Source of the DNA: an uncultured Ruminococcus sp.
Lineage (GTDB): Bacteria > Bacillota > Clostridia > Oscillospirales > Acutalibacteraceae
Direction: 5' to 3'
Assembly (NCBI GenBank): GCA_902766885.1
Contig: CACXFS010000018.1
Location: 1-64,000 of the forward strand
Length of the DNA stretch: 64,000 nucleotides
Shown: positions 62,536 to 64,000 of the stretch, in pieces
Layout of the letters: every line of letters begins with the position of its first letter
Numbering within the stretch: the stretch's first letter is position 1
Made by a program: the position numbers and the translations under genes
The notes under the pieces: model-generated
The model's input: only the letters and a program-made list of their open reading frames with translations
Database searches by the model: none
What the model was told of the DNA's origin: nothing

Positions 62536-64000
62536 AACGCCAGCCCGTTTGTAGTTTTTAAAAACTCAAACAACTGATTATAAATCAAATCAACGCCGCC
62601 CTTGCTGTCGCTTTCAATATTAAGCGGCATAATCGGGTCGTGAACGGAAAGGCGGAGTAAAAACCAGCCGTCACCGTTTTCTTTGCCGAATGAAACTCTG
62701 ATTCCCTCACGGTTATCGTCGGCAACCTGCCAGCCGTCCTGCTTTTCTGCATATTCGGTAAGGTCGGCTATAATCTTTTCACCGCAGGCTCTGAAATCTT
62801 TTTCGGTAATCTTGAATCTTATTTCCTTGCTTTCAACAGGCTCTTTAAGTGCAGAGGTCAGCTCGTCAAGGTCCTTGCCCTCTTTGCTCAGCTGTGCCAT
62901 TTTGATGATGATTTTTGTGCAAAGGTATGCGCCGTCGTCAAGAAAATAATTCTCACGCATTGCGGCATGTCCCGAGGTTTCAATCGCAAGAGGACAGTTA
63001 ATTCCCTGTGCATTCAGCTCAAGTGCCTTGTCAATTACATTCTTATATCCTCTGCGATAACGGTAGTGCTTTCCGCCGAGTGTGTTTTCAATAAAGTCTT
63101 TAAGTCCGCTTGACGTGATTGAGTCGGTAACAACTGTTCCGCCGTCGTTGCCCTCAAGCGCAATTGCAGCGGCAACGGCTACAAGTCTGTTGCGGTTTAT
63201 CTCGTTGCCCTTTGAGTCAACAGCTCCGCCTCGGTCAACGTCAGTGTCAAAAATTACTCCCAAATCTGCTTTGCTTTCCTTTACAGCCTCGCAGATTGAC
63301 GCCATAGCCGTTGCGTCCTCAGGGTTGGGAACGTGATTAGGGAACATTCCGTCGGGATTGAGGTAACGACTGCCCTTGGTGTCTGCTCCGAGTACGGAAA
63401 GCACCTTGTCTGCGTAAAAGCCGCCTGCGCCGTTTCCTGCGTCAACAACAATCTTAAAGCCCTTGAGCGGATGGTCATAGTCCTCTGCGTTGACTTCCTT
63501 TTTAATCTTTTCGCAAAGTCCCTTTGCGTAGTCGCTCATATAGTCAACGTCAGTGATTGTTCCGCCGTCTTTTTCCTGCGGATGCTCGTTTTCCTGAGCG
63601 TATGTCAGAATTTCCTCAATGTCAGAGCCTTCAAGACCGCCCTCACGTGTAAAGAATTTAAGACCGTTTCGGTTAAAGGGGTGGTGACTTGCAGTAATCT
63701 GGAGTGCACCGTCGCAATTCAAATCAACCGTAGTCATAAACATTGACGGAGTTGAGGCAAGTCCGCAGCAAAGTACCTTTGCACCGCAGGCTTTAAAGCG
63801 CTTTGTGGTAATATCCATAATGTGAGGACCGGAAATTCTGCTGTCACGTCCGACAGAAATTGTAAGACAGTCGCAGGGTTTGTTTACCTTTTTTGAAAGC
63901 CAGAGTACAAAACCGTCTGCCATATCGGCAACGACCTCGTCGGTGAGGTTAACGCTCTGTCCCTCAACGCCCTCGCTTGCAACACCTCTTATATCAGTGC
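62532..64000 (-). CDS. Phosphoglucomutase/phosphomannomutase (5' end outside window)
   Basis: At least 489 residues are visible. The frame stays open from the window edge (TDIRGVASEGVEGQSVNL). The GRDSRISG region, the phosphoserine loop ITASHHPFNRNG and the metal loop FDTDVDRGG are present, as is the sugar-specificity loop IETSGHAA. It interconverts hexose 1- and 6-phosphates, feeding glycogen, wall or nucleotide-sugar pathways. Its last codons are overlapped by the start of RAYT 2 (ATGA). Confidence 0.93.
   Translation of the reverse strand, partial: TDIRGVASEGVEGQSVNLTDEVVADMADGFVLWLSKKVNKPCDCLTISVGRDSRISGPHIMDITTKRFKACGAKVLCCGLASTPSMFMTTVDLNCDGALQITASHHPFNRNGLKFFTREGGLEGSDIEEILTYAQENEHPQEKDGGTITDVDYMSDYAKGLCEKIKKEVNAEDYDHPLKGFKIVVDAGNGAGGFYADKVLSVLGADTKGSRYLNPDGMFPNHVPNPEDATAMASICEAVKESKADLGVIFDTDVDRGGAVDSKGNEINRNRLVAVAAAIALEGNDGGTVVTDSITSSGLKDFIENTLGGKHYRYRRGYKNVIDKALELNAQGINCPLAIETSGHAAMRENYFLDDGAYLCTKIIIKMAQLSKEGKDLDELTSALKEPVESKEIRFKITEKDFRACGEKIIADLTEYAEKQDGWQVADDNREGIRVSFGKENGDGWFLLRLSVHDPIMPLNIESDSKGGVDLIYNQLFEFLKTTNGLAL

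Overview
The window reads as a chromosomal segment of an anaerobic, mid-to-low-GC Firmicute, most likely a gut Ruminococcaceae/Oscillospiraceae member. The evidence is two dockerin-bearing secreted proteins, one of which also carries a CBM26-like starch-binding module and a CotH domain as in starch-degrading ruminococci. Glycyl-radical pyruvate formate-lyase, ATP-dependent PEP carboxykinase, sortases and AGGAG-type ribosome binding sites fit the same picture. The species is not determined.

Layout. 1-2.8 kb: end of the alpha ribosomal operon (rpsM partial, rpsK, rpsD, rpoA, rplQ). 3.5-8.5 kb: aspS-gatCAB. 8.9-12.3 kb: a small membrane protein and a secreted CBM26-CotH-dockerin protein. 12.6-16.7 kb: pckA, a lipoprotein, gltX. 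17.1-19.3 kb: glnS followed by a REP-associated tyrosine transposase (RAYT). 19.5-25.2 kb: a second dockerin protein, an SDR, then an LtaS-like enzyme with two sortases. 25.3-35.9 kb: DUF1292, htpG, rpoBC. 36.5-46.7 kb: mixed metabolic, regulatory and envelope genes. 46.7-50.4 kb: a ZTP (pfl-motif) riboswitch, pflB, pflA, a DNA glycosylase. 50.6-52.7 kb: four small secreted or surface proteins. 52.7-60.5 kb: ribF, a NUDIX hydrolase, an M14 peptidase, asnB, DUF554 and a GH31 alpha-glucosidase. 60.8-64 kb: a membrane XRE regulator, a second RAYT and a phosphohexomutase (partial).

Most striking feature. The gene-poor gaps are packed with short palindromes that share a GTAG foot followed by a hairpin, the hallmark of REP elements. 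I distinguish six sequence families plus accessory palindromes, combined into composite cassettes at 8.5, 16.8, 27.8, 36.0 and 60.5 kb. Both RAYT genes carry a GTAG-hairpin in frame inside their own coding sequence, at the same protein position. Each has an inverted copy of its own hairpin just past its stop codon, and each start codon overlaps the stop codon of a housekeeping gene (glnS, phosphohexomutase). This is the best candidate for a little-described system here.

How genes fit together. AspRS and GatCAB suggest tRNA-dependent Asn (or Gln) formation beside direct GlnRS and GltX. The starch-related secreted proteins, GH31 enzyme, phosphohexomutase, pckA and pfl genes outline starch or maltodextrin fermentation to formate. 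LtaS-like enzyme, sortases, a KTGD-anchored protein, L,D-transpeptidase and M14 peptidase cover envelope assembly. No phage, CRISPR array, rRNA or tRNA was recognised.
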